NCBI GenBank assembly: GCA_964017045.1
Contig: OZ024809.1
Coordinates: forward strand, 4,673,012 to 4,737,011
Direction of reading: 5' to 3'
Source of the DNA: Omphiscola glabra
Taxonomy: Eukaryota; Mollusca; Gastropoda; Lymnaeidae
Length of the DNA stretch: 64,000 nt
The translations under genes were made by a program, and so were the position numbers. The notes under the pieces are model-generated. The model saw only the letters and a program-made list of their open reading frames with translations. It was not told the DNA's origin and ran no database searches. Below are positions 1 through 10,611 of the stretch, one piece after another (positions within the stretch are counted from its first letter, which is position 1; the number at the start of each line of letters is the position of its first letter).

Positions 1-402
1 TTTGTTTGTTCTCGTCTCGCTATTATTCAACTGCACAACTTCTGGTTTTTTATTCATTTCAGCAAGTCTAATTTCAAGTTCAAGTTTATCTAGTTCGTAT
101 TGTCTCTGACTCTGTTTATCTCTTTCTATACGCTCTTCCTCTCTCTGTCTATCCATACGTTCTTCTTCTCTCTGTCTATCTCTTTCTATACGTTCTTCCT
201 CTCTCTGTCTATCCATACGTTCTTCTTCTCTAGCTCTAAGTTCTTCCTCTTTCTCTTCCCGTACCTGTTCTTCATACTTTACTCTTACATACTCCTCTAG
301 CTTCTCTCCCGTATAGGAGAGTAATTCCCCTGTTTTCCTAATAGATGCGATTTTTTCATCTGTGCTCATTTTCTTTGCTTTGCTTCTAGTTTCCATTTCC
401 AT
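1..402 (-). CDS. gag-like coiled-coil protein of an LTR retrotransposon, N-terminal part
   Basis: An open minus-strand frame starts at the ATG at 402-400, with an in-frame TAA directly before it, and runs 134 codons without a stop to the window edge. The protein is very hydrophilic. After a short lead (MEMETRSKAKKMSTDEKIA) it reads ELLSYTGEKLEEYVR and then becomes an almost pure E/R/Q/D helix with repeated blocks such as RQREEERIERD and EEERMDRQ. This predicts a long coiled coil. Similar charged N-termini are known from gag proteins of mollusc Gypsy-type retroelements. The frame lies downstream of an LTR and primer binding site on the same strand (1753-1968, 1731-1751), which supports a gag role. 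No capsid or zinc-knuckle region is in view because the frame leaves the window. The family assignment is inference; that the frame is coding is well supported. Confidence 0.6.
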   Translation of the reverse strand, partial: MEMETRSKAKKMSTDEKIASIRKTGELLSYTGEKLEEYVRVKYEEQVREEKEEELRAREEERMDRQREEERIERDRQREEERMDRQREEERIERDKQSQRQYELDKLELEIRLAEMNKKPEVVQLNNSETRTNK

Positions 403-404
403 TT

Positions 405-462
405 ATTTGATATTATTTGATATTATTTGATATTATTTGATATTATTTGATATTATTTGATA
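405..462. repeat. 10 bp tandem repeat just upstream of the gag start
   Basis: The unit atttgatatt is repeated nearly six times without interruption, immediately 5' of the gag-like ATG on the minus strand. The right-hand copy of the retroelement lacks it. Confidence 0.9.
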
Positions 463-1254
463 GGACCAACCTCGGTAACTATCAATAAACTCTTGTTACA
501 CACTAAATTTTTACAAGGGTAAAATCAATCAAATATATATACAAATATATTAAAAGAAATAATAAAAGTTAATAACTTGCCTGGGTTGTGGAATGTCCTA
601 CTGGAATGAAACTATTTAAAAACACACACTTGGACTTAACTAAGTGTCAATTATTCTTGGGTTAAATGTCAATGGCTCTCTCACGAACTTCGATGTTACT
701 GGATGGCAATTCACGAGACACAGTCATAGGTTGTGGATGACTAGGACGGGCTACGGGACATCGACAGCTCACTGGACACGATGTAGGCGAATCGCCGACA
801 CTGGACAGTTCGTGGGTGACTCCCCAATGCAGGATGGGTGCATAGACAGCGTGATGCAGGATAGGACGTCAATGGCTCGATGATACAGGACGTTGATCAA
901 CTGGGTGATCGGACAGGGCCACGGGACATCGACAGCACACTGAACAACTGGACACGATGTAGGCACTCACCGACAGACAGTTCATATGCAGCTTAATACA
1001 GAACTGCAACGACGGTCAATAACCACTGCGGTCTACAGCAACAGCGGGGTGTGTCAGCGGTGGTAACAGCAAGGGCGGTGTAAAGCTCAGAAGAATACAC
1101 CGATCAGCGGCTCATAGCATCGTGCTTTGATGGGACAGGAGACACAGCTTCCGACGAGCACCCCACACAGCTTCGGACGGATGGGTCAGAATACTTCACA
1201 CCTCGGACGAGTTCGGACGAGGATTTTACTTAACAGACTCAGATGAGTTCGGAC

Positions 1255-1380
1255 AGGCGACACAAAGCCTGTTCGGACGACGACACACAGCTTGTTCAGG
1301 CGACGACACACAGCTTGTTCGGGCGACGACACACAGCTTGTTGGGGCGACGACACACAGCTTGTTCGGGCGACGACACTG
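1255..1380. repeat. 23 bp minisatellite in the retroelement leader
   Basis: There are about five tandem copies of a 23 bp unit with core cgacgacacacagcttgttc. The same unit, inverted, forms a longer array at 61885-62110 in the right copy, so copy number has changed between the two elements. Confidence 0.85.
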
Positions 1381-1730
1381 GTAACTTCAGGGCGAGGCGT
1401 AGTTATTTCACTGGAGCCGGACACGACCTTCGAAACTTCATACAGGGCAGGACATTGTTATTTCACTGTAACTGGACACGACCTTCGTAACTTCATACAG
1501 GGCAGGACGTAGTTAACTTGAATAACGGCCAGGCGCAGTTAACATAATTAGCCTGATACAGGATGTAGGTAGTTAATGGAGTCACTGGTGTATGCAACTC
1601 ATACACACTTGATACACGGTGGCATCAGAGCTCTGACCTTGAAACACGGGACAGCGACGATACTTGTAACTTCACAAAAGTATAAGAAAGTTCTTGGACT
1701 TTACCTCAAGTAAGAAAATGATGTTTTCCA

Positions 1731-1751
1731 ATCTCGGACGAGTAGCCCCCA
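1731..1751 (-). promoter_or_regulatory. primer binding site (tRNA-Pro-like), left retroelement
   Basis: One base after the inner end of the LTR, the minus strand reads TGGGGGCTACTCGTCCGAG. This resembles the classical tRNA-Pro primer site TGGGGGCTCGTCCGGGAT but has a TA dinucleotide inserted in the middle. The identical sequence at the same one-base spacing occurs at 61507-61527 in the right copy, so the variant is a property of the family. Confidence 0.6.
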
Positions 1752-1752
1752 A

Positions 1753-1968
1753 TGTCAACTTCTATGTCCTCAGGATTGGATCATTCAGCTCTCTTCCCTA
1801 AGGTTCCACAACATTCCTCTCGCACGACTACCACTTACGTCACAATACACATAAAATTACGTCATTCAGACAAGCGCGTTCAATAGCTAATAATAACTCT
1901 TTCACACACCGTGCGTAATAAGCATGCATTCAAAGACAACACTAACTACTGAACTCCCATACTTGACA
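1753..1968 (-). mobile_element. 5' LTR of the left LTR retrotransposon
   Basis: Read on the minus strand it begins TGTCAAGTATGGG and ends AGAAGTTGACA, giving the short inverted ends TGTCAA/TTGACA expected of an LTR. It is followed after one base by a primer binding site. It is 216 bp long against 304 bp for the right copy (61202-61505); the difference is one block of about 90 bp absent here. The 3' LTR and target duplication would lie beyond the left edge, so the pair cannot be dated here. Confidence 0.7.
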
Positions 1969-2545
1969 CCATTGATTTCAATTGTTTTACTTAAGACATT
2001 TTATTAATATGACTTTATATTATTTTAAGCATGTTCATCTCTTATCAATCTTGTTGATATTAATATGTATCCTCATTAAATCTGTTTTCGCCAAGCCTTA
2101 CTAGTGGTGGCTATTGAAAGAATTTCTTATCTTAGAACGTCATCTCATCCTCAAGATTGTAGCTTAACATGTTAGATGTATTATTTCATCTCGTGCTATT
2201 TCTCAATACGGCAAAAACAAACTTTAAAAATATTTTTATTTTCATTGCAATGATTCTTTTTTCCAACTTCAGCGCTAGCCAAACATGCACCGGGAATGAC
2301 ATGTACAAACAATGGTATCCATTAAGTGTAGGTTTATTTACACGAATATGCCTCCTTCTATGATTCTATCTGACACCATTCTGTGTGTCAGGTTCATAAC
2401 AGCTTATGAATTTTAGGAATGTTTTCTCCCTACTTTTATACATAATTCCAAATAGAGAATGGTTGCCATATTGCCTATAGACTGGTTGCCATATTGCCTA
2501 TAGACTGGTTGCCATATTGCCTATAGACTGGTTGCCATATTGCCA
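1969..2545 (+). repeat. ~0.6 kb dispersed segment S, left copy
   Basis: This segment is about 90% similar, in the same orientation, to 60584-61201. It begins exactly where the left LTR ends and finishes in a 23 bp minisatellite (2457-2544, core gttgccatattgcctatag, about four copies). In the right copy the LTR joins its other end. It contains a short frame with a hydrophobic stretch (FIAMILFSNFSA) followed by QTCTGN, partly preserved in both copies. No known family was recognised. Confidence 0.7.
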
Positions 2546-3356
2546 CGTAGACACGTTGCCTTATTGAAAGCAAAAACCACATTTAGCAACTGAATTTAAA
2601 CAAAAAAGCCAAAGGCATGATTCCGAGAGGTCCGCCAAGCGCATTATATTCACCTACCACATCGTTAGCCTGCATCACACAAGAATGCGAGTTTCTAGGA
2701 CTCTACATCCCACAACAAACCGCTGGAAAGTACATCCCATAACCTGCAGCTGGAGAGTTCATCATACAAGACCTTCTTTTTAGAAATCTTGAGAACTGAA
2801 GAAGGTAAGGAGAGGAGGCCCCCTGTCACCATAGAAATAACGTCATGCATTAATAAACCATCCTTATCGTCAATTGTTATTGTTAAGTGATAAACTAGTG
2901 AGAACATAATTATCTGTCTACAAAGCAATACTTAACAATGATGTAATATAAGATTATAAATGGGGGGCCAATAATCCAAAGTCTTTAGAAACGAGATTTT
3001 CAATTTAATATTAAAATTAGATATTATCTCTTCCTATCACAATTTTATTACCTACAACATTTTGTTACGGGCGCACGCTTACTTTCATTCATCTTTTCTC
3101 GTGAATGAACTTTAGCTGACCCCAAGTTCGGTACCGCATTTTGGGTGTGGCTAATTAAAATAGTCTCCCTTGGCCTTGTTTACCAATAAATAAAGTGTAT
3201 GGTCTGTATAATTAAAACCGTGTAAATCAAGAAAGGAATACAATGTGTAAGCCCGTACTAGAAATGTCTCTGAAACAGAATATATATACGCCTCTATAGA
3301 TTTTTTGAGGGATGACGAGAGATATTTGCGATAGGAGACATAGATTTATTTACTTA
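2546..3356. other. intergenic sequence without recognised gene
   Basis: AT-rich DNA between segment S and the first Helitron terminus. Short frames here show no recognisable domain. Nothing could be assigned. Confidence 0.5.
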
Positions 3357-6300
3357 CTAGCGAGTACCCGGCATGCGTTGCAATGCCACTCATCGAAATA
3401 AAGTGTCTGTGTTTTAATAATATTTTTGTAAGTTCTTCGATTAACCACCTTTTTTTAACCGTCTGGTGCGTATTCGAATTAATTAGAAGGTTTTAAGAAG
3501 TGTCAGCAAACCAGACGCAGCTGTCCGTGTGGGAAGCATGGATTATATTTATATGGCTCATTTATTACATATAAACAAATTTAGGGCCCCCGGCCCCAAA
3601 AGTAATATTGTGAAATATTTGTACTAAATCAGAAACCTATTTATTAAGTCACATATACAAAATGAAATGTCAGTTTATATGTAATGTAATTCCACCCACT
3701 TATGCAATAGCTCTGCTTGGCGTTATATTTACATAGCTCATATAAGAAAAAAAAAAGAATTTAAGGCCCCCGGCCCAAAGCGGAATATTGTAAAATATTT
3801 GCACTTCTTTAGAAACCTAATGCGGGCCTGCACACAACAACTCACTGAAAGGTTATCGCATTCAGATGAATAGTATAGGAACACATACGGAAATTATATT
3901 TAAAAAGCTCATATTCGATAGAAAAACTACTATAGGGCCCCGGTCCAAAACTGGTAATTCTTTGTAAAATGAATGGGTTTTGATATTCATGGATATACTT
4001 TTGTAAATGTACTTACGTTGTGTTAACGTCATTGATTTTCTTAATTCGTAAAATGAGAATATAGCATCTATTTTTCAAAATAGTAATATCATTGGATTTA
4101 AAGATATAAAATTGTACACACCCTATTTAATAACCCCCATATATATGTACCTAAAAAGGCAAATTATTTGTCAAATTCATTTTGTCAACTTCCCCCTCCC
4201 CCAAACAGAGTTTTAAAGAAATTAATAAAATCCTCCACGGGATTGTAATCCACTTACTTACGCAAAAACATTTTTTTTTGCATTTCAAATGCTTTGTTCT
4301 TATTTAAATGAGTGATAAGTGCATTAGTGGATGCTATTTGGATATGTAGTTTCGCTGCACTGATTGCATTAAACGGCATTTTCGTATTAAAAGTATATTT
4401 AAAGGTTAGGTTGTTTTGTTTTTTTCTTATTTATAAATTTCATAAATGTATTTTTTTGGGAAGAATAAAAGTAAAAATTTATTAAAAGTTAAAAATAAAA
4501 AGCAAAAATTGTATTTCATTTTTTAAATTGTAGCAATTTAAAAAGCAATCTATTATATTTACTAATTTTACTTTTAGGAAGGGGGAAATACATTATAAAT
4601 TTTATTACGCGCGGTTATTAATCAGATAAATTTTTGCATTGAATAAATAGACAATTTGAGTTCTGACGTCATTTGCGTTATTATTTAGAACAAATTAGTT
4701 TTACTTTTATTACGCAATATTTGGAACGTATTTCAAAAATGCACTAAAATCAACAGATGTTTTGGTTCCCCGATAAATGTGATTACAGTGTAATTCTTTG
4801 ATTATAATTTGTTTTACTAATTTTCATAACTTTCAACCACACATAAAATGTTTAAAATAGTACGTTAGTTGTTACTCCAGATTTATTTGTAATTTATATA
4901 ATTAATACTTAAAATTTTATTAAAATTAAAGCGAATATACAATATATTTTTCGCATTGCCATTGATTCGAGTTCCTTAAAATAATAGAAGAAAACTATGA
5001 TTGTTTTAAAAAATGGGAACGTATTTAAATCGTATCGGTTCTTTGTGAGTTACGGTCAGCATAGATCATTCTTATATAATAGATGTATTACTACATCATT
5101 GCTATTCAAAATCACAACACATTTACAAAGCTATATCCGATTCTAAAATACGTCACAAAATTCAAGCTTATTAATAAAAACAACAAAAATACTCTCTACA
5201 CTAAACATGCAAAAACGTGTTTTCTCTGCTCTTGCTACAAATTGATGTCTGTTGGCATTTGTTCAAGGGCGGTTAAGTTGATAGCTCCGTTTGAAATTAT
5301 TTTGATAAAGTTTGTTAAAGAAAACAAAACGAATTTAAGGACATCGGCCCATGCGAAATATTGTAAAATGTTGTTCTAATTTAGAAACATTTGCGGGAGC
5401 GCGCATATCAATTCACCAAAGTTTTTATCGCAATCGGATGAATGGTATAGGAATGCATACGATAATTATATAGATAATAAATGGTGGAAAACGAATTAAG
5501 GCCCCCGGCCACAAACGGAATATTGTAGAATTGTTGTATTACTTCAGAAACCTACTTATTATATCACAAAATTAAAAAAAGAGAAACATATTACTGAATT
5601 TGTATCGCATTCAGATAAATGGTATAGGAGTGCATACGGATATTATTTTTTACAAAGCTCATATAAGAAAAATAACGATTTTGGGGCCAACGGCCAAAAA
5701 CGGATTATTTTAAAAGTGTTGTAACTACTTCAGAAACCTAATTACTATGTGACACACACAATTTAATGTTGCTATTTGTATTTTATTAAAAATCTATCCA
5801 TCCACACATTAGCTCTGTTTGAAAATGTATTTGTATAGCTCATATAGGAAAAATAGAACATAGGGCCCCTGGCTCAAAAAAGAATATTTTAAACGGTTGT
5901 AATAATTTGAAAAGCTTTGCGGACTTGGGTAAAACATTTTACTAAAGTTTTATCGCATTCAGATAAATGATATAGGAGCGCATAAAGAAATTATTTTGTA
6001 CAAAGCTCATATAAGAAAAAAAAAGAATTTGGGAACAACGGCTGAAAACGGAATATTTTAAAAGTATTGTAATTACTCATTAACATGGGCGACCTTATGG
6101 ACAACCTTTCAACAAAGTTTTGTTGCAATCGCATGAATGGTGTAGGAGCGCATACTGTTTGAAATTATATTTATATAGCTCATATAAGAAAAATAGAACA
6201 TGGGGCCCCTGGCTCAAAACAGAATATTTTAAAATGGTTGTAATAATTTAGAAAACTTTTTGGGCATGATCGCAACATCTCGTCAACGTTTTAGCGTATT

Positions 6301-7224
6301 CGAATAAATGGTGTAGGAGCGCAGACGAAACCTATAGTTTACAAAGCTCATATAAGAAAAAAAAAAGATTTTGGGGCCAACGGCCAAAACGAAATATTTT
6401 AAAAGTGTTATAATGACTCAGTAAAATGCGCGAGCTTATGGAATACAACTCTATAATTTGTTTTGTCGCAATCGCATGAATGGTGTAGGAGCGCATTCGG
6501 TTTGAAACTATATTTATATAGCTCATATAAGAAAAAACGAACATGGGGCCCCTGGCTCAAAACGGAATATTTTAAAACGGTTGTAATAATTGTGAAACCT
6601 TTGTGGGCATGCTCGCAACATTTCGTCAAATTTTTAGCGTATTCGAATAAATGGTGTAGGAGCGCAGACGAAATCTATTGTTTACAAAGCTCATATCAGA
6701 AAAAAAACGATTTTGCGGCCAACGGCCAAAACGAAATATTTTAAAAGTGTTATAATGACCCAGTAAAATGCACGAGCTTGTAGAATACAACTCTCTAATG
6801 TTTTGTCGCAATCGCATGAATGGTGTAGGAGCGCATACGGTTTGAAACTATATTTATATAGCTCATATAAGAAAAAACGAACACGGGGCCCCTGGCTCAA
6901 AACGGAATATTTTAAAAAGTTTATAATTATTTCCACACCTTTGTGGGCGTGCTTGTAACATTCTACCCAAGATTTAGCGCATTCAGACGAATGGCGTAGG
7001 AGCGCAGACGGAAATATTTTTTCAAAAGCTAGTATTTGAAAATAAACGAATGAAGGGCCAACGGCCGAAAACTAAATAATTGAAAAGTTTTTTAATGTCG
7101 CAGTTAAATGCCCATGTAGGTGGCCAACAACTCACCAAAGTTTTGTTGCAATCGCATGAATGGTGTGGGAGCGCATATGAGACAAACAGACATACATACA
7201 TACATTCATTTTTATATATATAGA
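3357..7224 (-). mobile_element. Helitron 2, degenerate non-autonomous element
   Basis: On the minus strand the element starts TCTATATATATAAAAATG (from 7224) and ends GCATGCCGGGTACTCGCTAG (at 3357), followed by T. TC...CTAG flanked by T, with a small hairpin (GGCAT/ATGCC) before the end, is the Helitron signature. Next to the 3' end (3390-3545) is a decayed piece of the helicase C-terminus, recognisable against 7290-7420 but full of changes. The rest lacks Rep/helicase code. The first ~110 bp of its 5' end are identical to those of Helitron 1, although the remainder is clearly older. 5040-5400 matches 14360-14640 of Helitron 1, and 4150-5040 is AT-rich filler. Confidence 0.75.
5260..7224 (-). 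repeat. ~171 bp tandem array in the 5' part of Helitron 2
   Basis: About twelve units spaced 165-175 bp apart can be followed by the landmark gaatggtgtaggagcgca, at about 6137, 6309, 6481, 6652, 6820, 6993 and 7162, with decayed units before. Each unit also contains tatatttatatagctcatat, a GGGGCC-type box and an aacggaatattttaaaa block. Two subtypes alternate (gggcccctggctc and ggggccaacggcc). Confidence 0.85.
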
Positions 7225-7257
7225 CTAGCGAGTACCCGGCATGCGTTGCGATGCCAC

Positions 7258-8301
7258 TCAAGAAAGAAAGTGTTTGCGTTTTAATTTTGTTTCTTGAAGA
7301 GCTTTTAAATACAAAATGTTTTTTGTTTTTCCGTCTGGTGCATACACGAATAAATCGGAAGGTTTTCCGACGCGAGAGCAGGCGACATACAGCTGTCCAT
7401 GAGAGAAGCATGGGTTTTCCAAATTTAGTCCGCAAACTTGTAACGATTGTCCTTGTGCTTTGTTGATGGTCATTGCAAATGCGAGTCGCACCGGAAACTG
7501 CAGATGTTTAAATTCAAATGGCATATCTGTTGGAATCATTGGGATGCGTGGCAGCAGTACATCTTCTCCTTTAAATTTTCCATTTAAAATAGTTGCTTCG
7601 ATGATATTGTTCATCATGTTTTTCACTGAAAGCTTGGTGCCGTTACAAAGTCGAGGTGGATTTATGTTTCGCAAAATAATGATAGGCACGCCAATTTTGA
7701 GTATTAAAACGTGCGACGGGATGCCTGGCAAGTCAAGTGAATTCAAGAATTCCGTTGGATAATTGACAACTTCGTCTTCATTCAATACATTATCGATGGA
7801 CTTGTACCTTGTCGTTTCGCCTGGGATTTCATTTTGAATGCTTAAGTTGATGGCATTGACAACGTTGTTTTTGGCTGCCAATATAGCACGTGCACTGAGC
7901 CACTGATGATTTGTGTAATTTTGTGCGATATTTGGAAAAACTCTATGAATCAATTCGTCGATGGTTGCTGTCATTTTACAGAAACTTGTTGGCAATGTGA
8001 AACATTGTGTGGATTCATCGATTGCCATTTTCCCATTCCCAATGTCCAACAACTGTTTAGCGAAACGTTCAGCGGATGCATCATTGTGTAGTTGCACACG
8101 CATATTGGTCTTCAAAGTCAATTTCTGTACATGCCGCCATAAAACTGATGATTTTAGACATGCATTTAATTCATCTGCAGCTGTTGAACGTGCTATAACT
8201 GGTAGAGTTTGCCGAAAATCACCAGATAATAGAATAAGTGCGCCACCAAAGAGCTGTTCATTTCCTCTCACATCTTTAAGTGTACGATGCAGCGCTTCCA
8301 A
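7258..8301 (-). pseudogene. Helitron helicase, C-terminal part
   Basis: This open minus-strand frame of about 347 codons has no ATG of its own, because it is the continuation of the helicase after a frameshift. It shows Pif1-like superfamily 1 helicase motifs: GGALILLSGDFRQTLPV at its start, then TINKAQGQSL and GQLYVACSRV near the end. The product would unwind DNA during rolling-circle transposition. The reading frame upstream (from 10582) carries the Walker A and B motifs and runs out of frame at a seven-T run (plus strand 8305-8311), one base longer than the protein alignment with itself and with Helitron proteins calls for. The stop codon lies only about 33 bp from the element's 3' terminus. 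Degenerate copies of this last stretch remain in the small Helitrons at 3390-3545, 17790-17930 and 48260-48400. Confidence 0.9.
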
Positions 8302-10582
8302 TGCTTTTTTTGTGCGCCATAGTACATTCGTCCCATATAATGAGTTGACCTGATTGTAGTACTTTACCCATTCCAGAATGTTTATTTATATTGCATGTTG
8401 GTGTCTCAGTTATTTGCATGTTCAATGGCAATTTCAGTGCTGAATGCGCTGTTCGTCCACCATCCAAAAGAGTTGCTGCAATTCCAGATGATGCGATTGC
8501 CAGTGCAATATTCTTTCGAGATCGTATGGTTGCCAAAATAAGTGAAATTAGGAAAGTTTTGCCTGTGCCTCCGGGAGCATCTAGGAAATACAATCCACCT
8601 TTTTGACTTCCAATTGCATTCATAATTATGTCATACACTAAGCGTTGCTCTGGAACCAGTTTCGGATGATTCATTTGAACAAATGTACCCAATTCGTCGA
8701 TATCAAAGTGTGTTTCTCGATGCAAATCTCGATGGAATAGGTTGTTTTCAGATCGATTCGGAGCAGTCATTCCCAAATCTACCAGTGTTTTGTTAGCGAT
8801 TGCCAAACACATGTCCTCAATCGAAATCAATGCCTCATTATACACGTTTGATGTAAATTGAATATCCGGATTTTGTTTCTTTGCACGCAAACGGTGTAGA
8901 ATGTCTTCACTCATGTAGTCTTTGTATTTCTCCCAAAGATCTTTTGGATTGGATGGGAAGCATGTTGTCAATATGATTGAAAACAAAGTGCGTATTTGCT
9001 GTGGTTGAGCAATATTTGATGCATCAGAAAGCGAAGTGTCCCAATGAGCATCGTTTTCCAGAAGTTTTAATTCTTGGCAAGCTTCACGATAAGTGGCACA
9101 TACTTGACCGTTTACTGTTCTCAATTCTTGGAATGATGTCGGTCCACGTACGTTGATTAACAGTAATCGCAAGTAAAAGCATTCTGCATTGTTTGGGTGA
9201 ACAGTGTACAGACGGCCTAATGCGTCGGTTGAATATAAATTGGGGTGTTTTTCAAATGCTTTACCCTGTTTGCGACGTTGAAACCTTTTCGCTAAAGCAT
9301 TCCATGTGTAATATGTTGGCACTTCAGAGTAAAGTAGCGACTTTGCAAAAATATCATTCCCGCACAATGAGAAAAATGCAGTTAACGTTGTTGGCGGAGG
9401 TGACAAAGCTCTTGCACGTGCATTTTCTAATGTAAAGTACACGCGCTGTCCATTTTCAAGGTGCACTGCCAAATGAACAACTGTTGGATGGCGTTCATGG
9501 ATTGGAAATGATAAAATGCGCCATATTGCTTCATTGCTACTAATGTAGCGTCCAAGTTGATATTGGTAGACTTCATCGAGTGATCGTGTTGTTTTTTCCA
9601 ATCCAAAAATTGCCATATCGCTTCCTTTGTTAACATATTTGCAAATGTACTTGATCGATTTCACCGAATTGCAATACTCGACATTGATGTGTGCTTTGAA
9701 CGTTTTCGAGAGTAACGGTGAATAAGGTACAACCCAACGATTATCAACTTCAACATCATTGTTTCGTACTTTTAAAGTGATTGATTTGCCACCATCTTCA
9801 GTTGATCGTCGACGATATAGTGGATATCCTTCATTGCCAGTGACAGTCTCAGCAACTAAATCTCTTGGGTATCGTTTCGTACATTTCCCATCAGACATGC
9901 ATGGAGAATTTTTGTTGAGTAAGCCACATGGACCGTGAATCATGTTTTTGGTGACGATTTCTAATAAGTATTGATCAATGTCGCCATCAGGTATTTCTGC
10001 AGAAATGACTTTATCAATTTGATCTGCTTGGACTTTTTCGATCAACCAAATTAAAATGTGTGCATGTGGCAATCCTCTTTTTTGCCATTCAACGGAATAC
10101 ATCCAACAGCGTGTCTCTCCAAAAACATGATGCTTGACAATAAAATCGATTAAAGATTTCAATTTTTGTTTGAACACACGGGCAGCAATATCGTGACGAT
10201 CTGATGGTGATTGTCCAGTTAACAACAGTTCTTGTATTTCATCCCACTTAGTGTTGCATGTAAAGGTAATAAAAAAATCTGGGCGGCCATATGCACGAAC
10301 ATATGTCATTGCATCTTGTGCGTATTCATGCATGTGACGTGGACTCCCAGTAAATGTGGCCGGCAGTATAACCATTTTCCCTAATTCATTTGGATTCACA
10401 TTGCCATCATTCACAACTGCATCACGTAAATGAATGTACTCTTCGGAACGCAACTTGCTTTGATTTAATCGAATGTAGAGGAGTCGTTCGGTTTCGATTT
10501 TTGCATACATATCAACAATGTATTGATGGAACAATTGTCGACATTTCAAGATATGATTTTCGGCACTCTCACGAATCATCAA
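8276..10582 (-). pseudogene. Helitron Rep (HUH) and helicase N-terminal half, duplicate copy A
   Basis: This open minus-strand frame of about 768 codons carries the Rep domain: FITFTCNTKWDEIQ, the HUH motif in GLPHAHILIWL, and the two catalytic tyrosines in IKYICKYVNKGSD. It then enters the helicase with Walker A (APGGTGKT) and Walker B (LIIWDECTM). These match Helitron RepHel proteins, which nick the donor strand and ligate it at the target by rolling-circle chemistry. It starts at the junction of a tandem duplication at 10611/10612, so it lacks the protein's true N-terminus, and it ends in a wrong frame (SIGSAASYT) after the A-run frameshift. Bases 8513-10611 are nearly identical to 10612-12704. 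Confidence 0.9.
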
Positions 10583-10611
10583 TCGATATGAATAGTATTT
10601 CTTGGAATTGA
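8513..10611 (-). repeat. copy A of a 2.1 kb internal tandem duplication
   Basis: Copy A is 2099 bp and copy B (10612-12704) is 2093 bp. They are almost identical, with a handful of substitutions and one 6 bp indel (10260 region, adding two codons to copy A). The junction at 10611-10616 shares ctttc with both outer breakpoints, which suggests microhomology-mediated duplication or slippage. Confidence 0.95.

Larger units (their letters stand above)
403..1730 (-). other. leader of the left LTR retrotransposon
   Basis: This is the untranslated region between primer binding site and gag start, read on the minus strand. It is the inverted counterpart of 61528-63177 and is similar nearly throughout. 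It is GC-richer than the surrounding DNA and packed with short repeats. Short frames can be read through it on both strands, but they follow the repeat periodicity and are not genes. Similarity to the right copy fades at about position 574, near the gag start. Confidence 0.6.

Noticed and set aside
100..300. Plus-strand frame of S, F and L residues
   Set aside because: It is the antisense shadow of the gag-like coiled-coil frame, whose GAA/AGA-rich codons leave few stops on the other strand.
769..966. Minus-strand frame SCPVVQCAVDVPWPCP in the left leader
   Set aside because: It is part of the retroelement leader repeats and is not conserved as a frame in the right copy.
6332..7435. Several 60-140 codon frames on both strands (for example FFLYELYKYSFKPYALLHHS)
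   Set aside because: They recur with the ~171 bp Helitron array unit, in both Helitron 1 and 2, and have no start or domain consistent with a gene.
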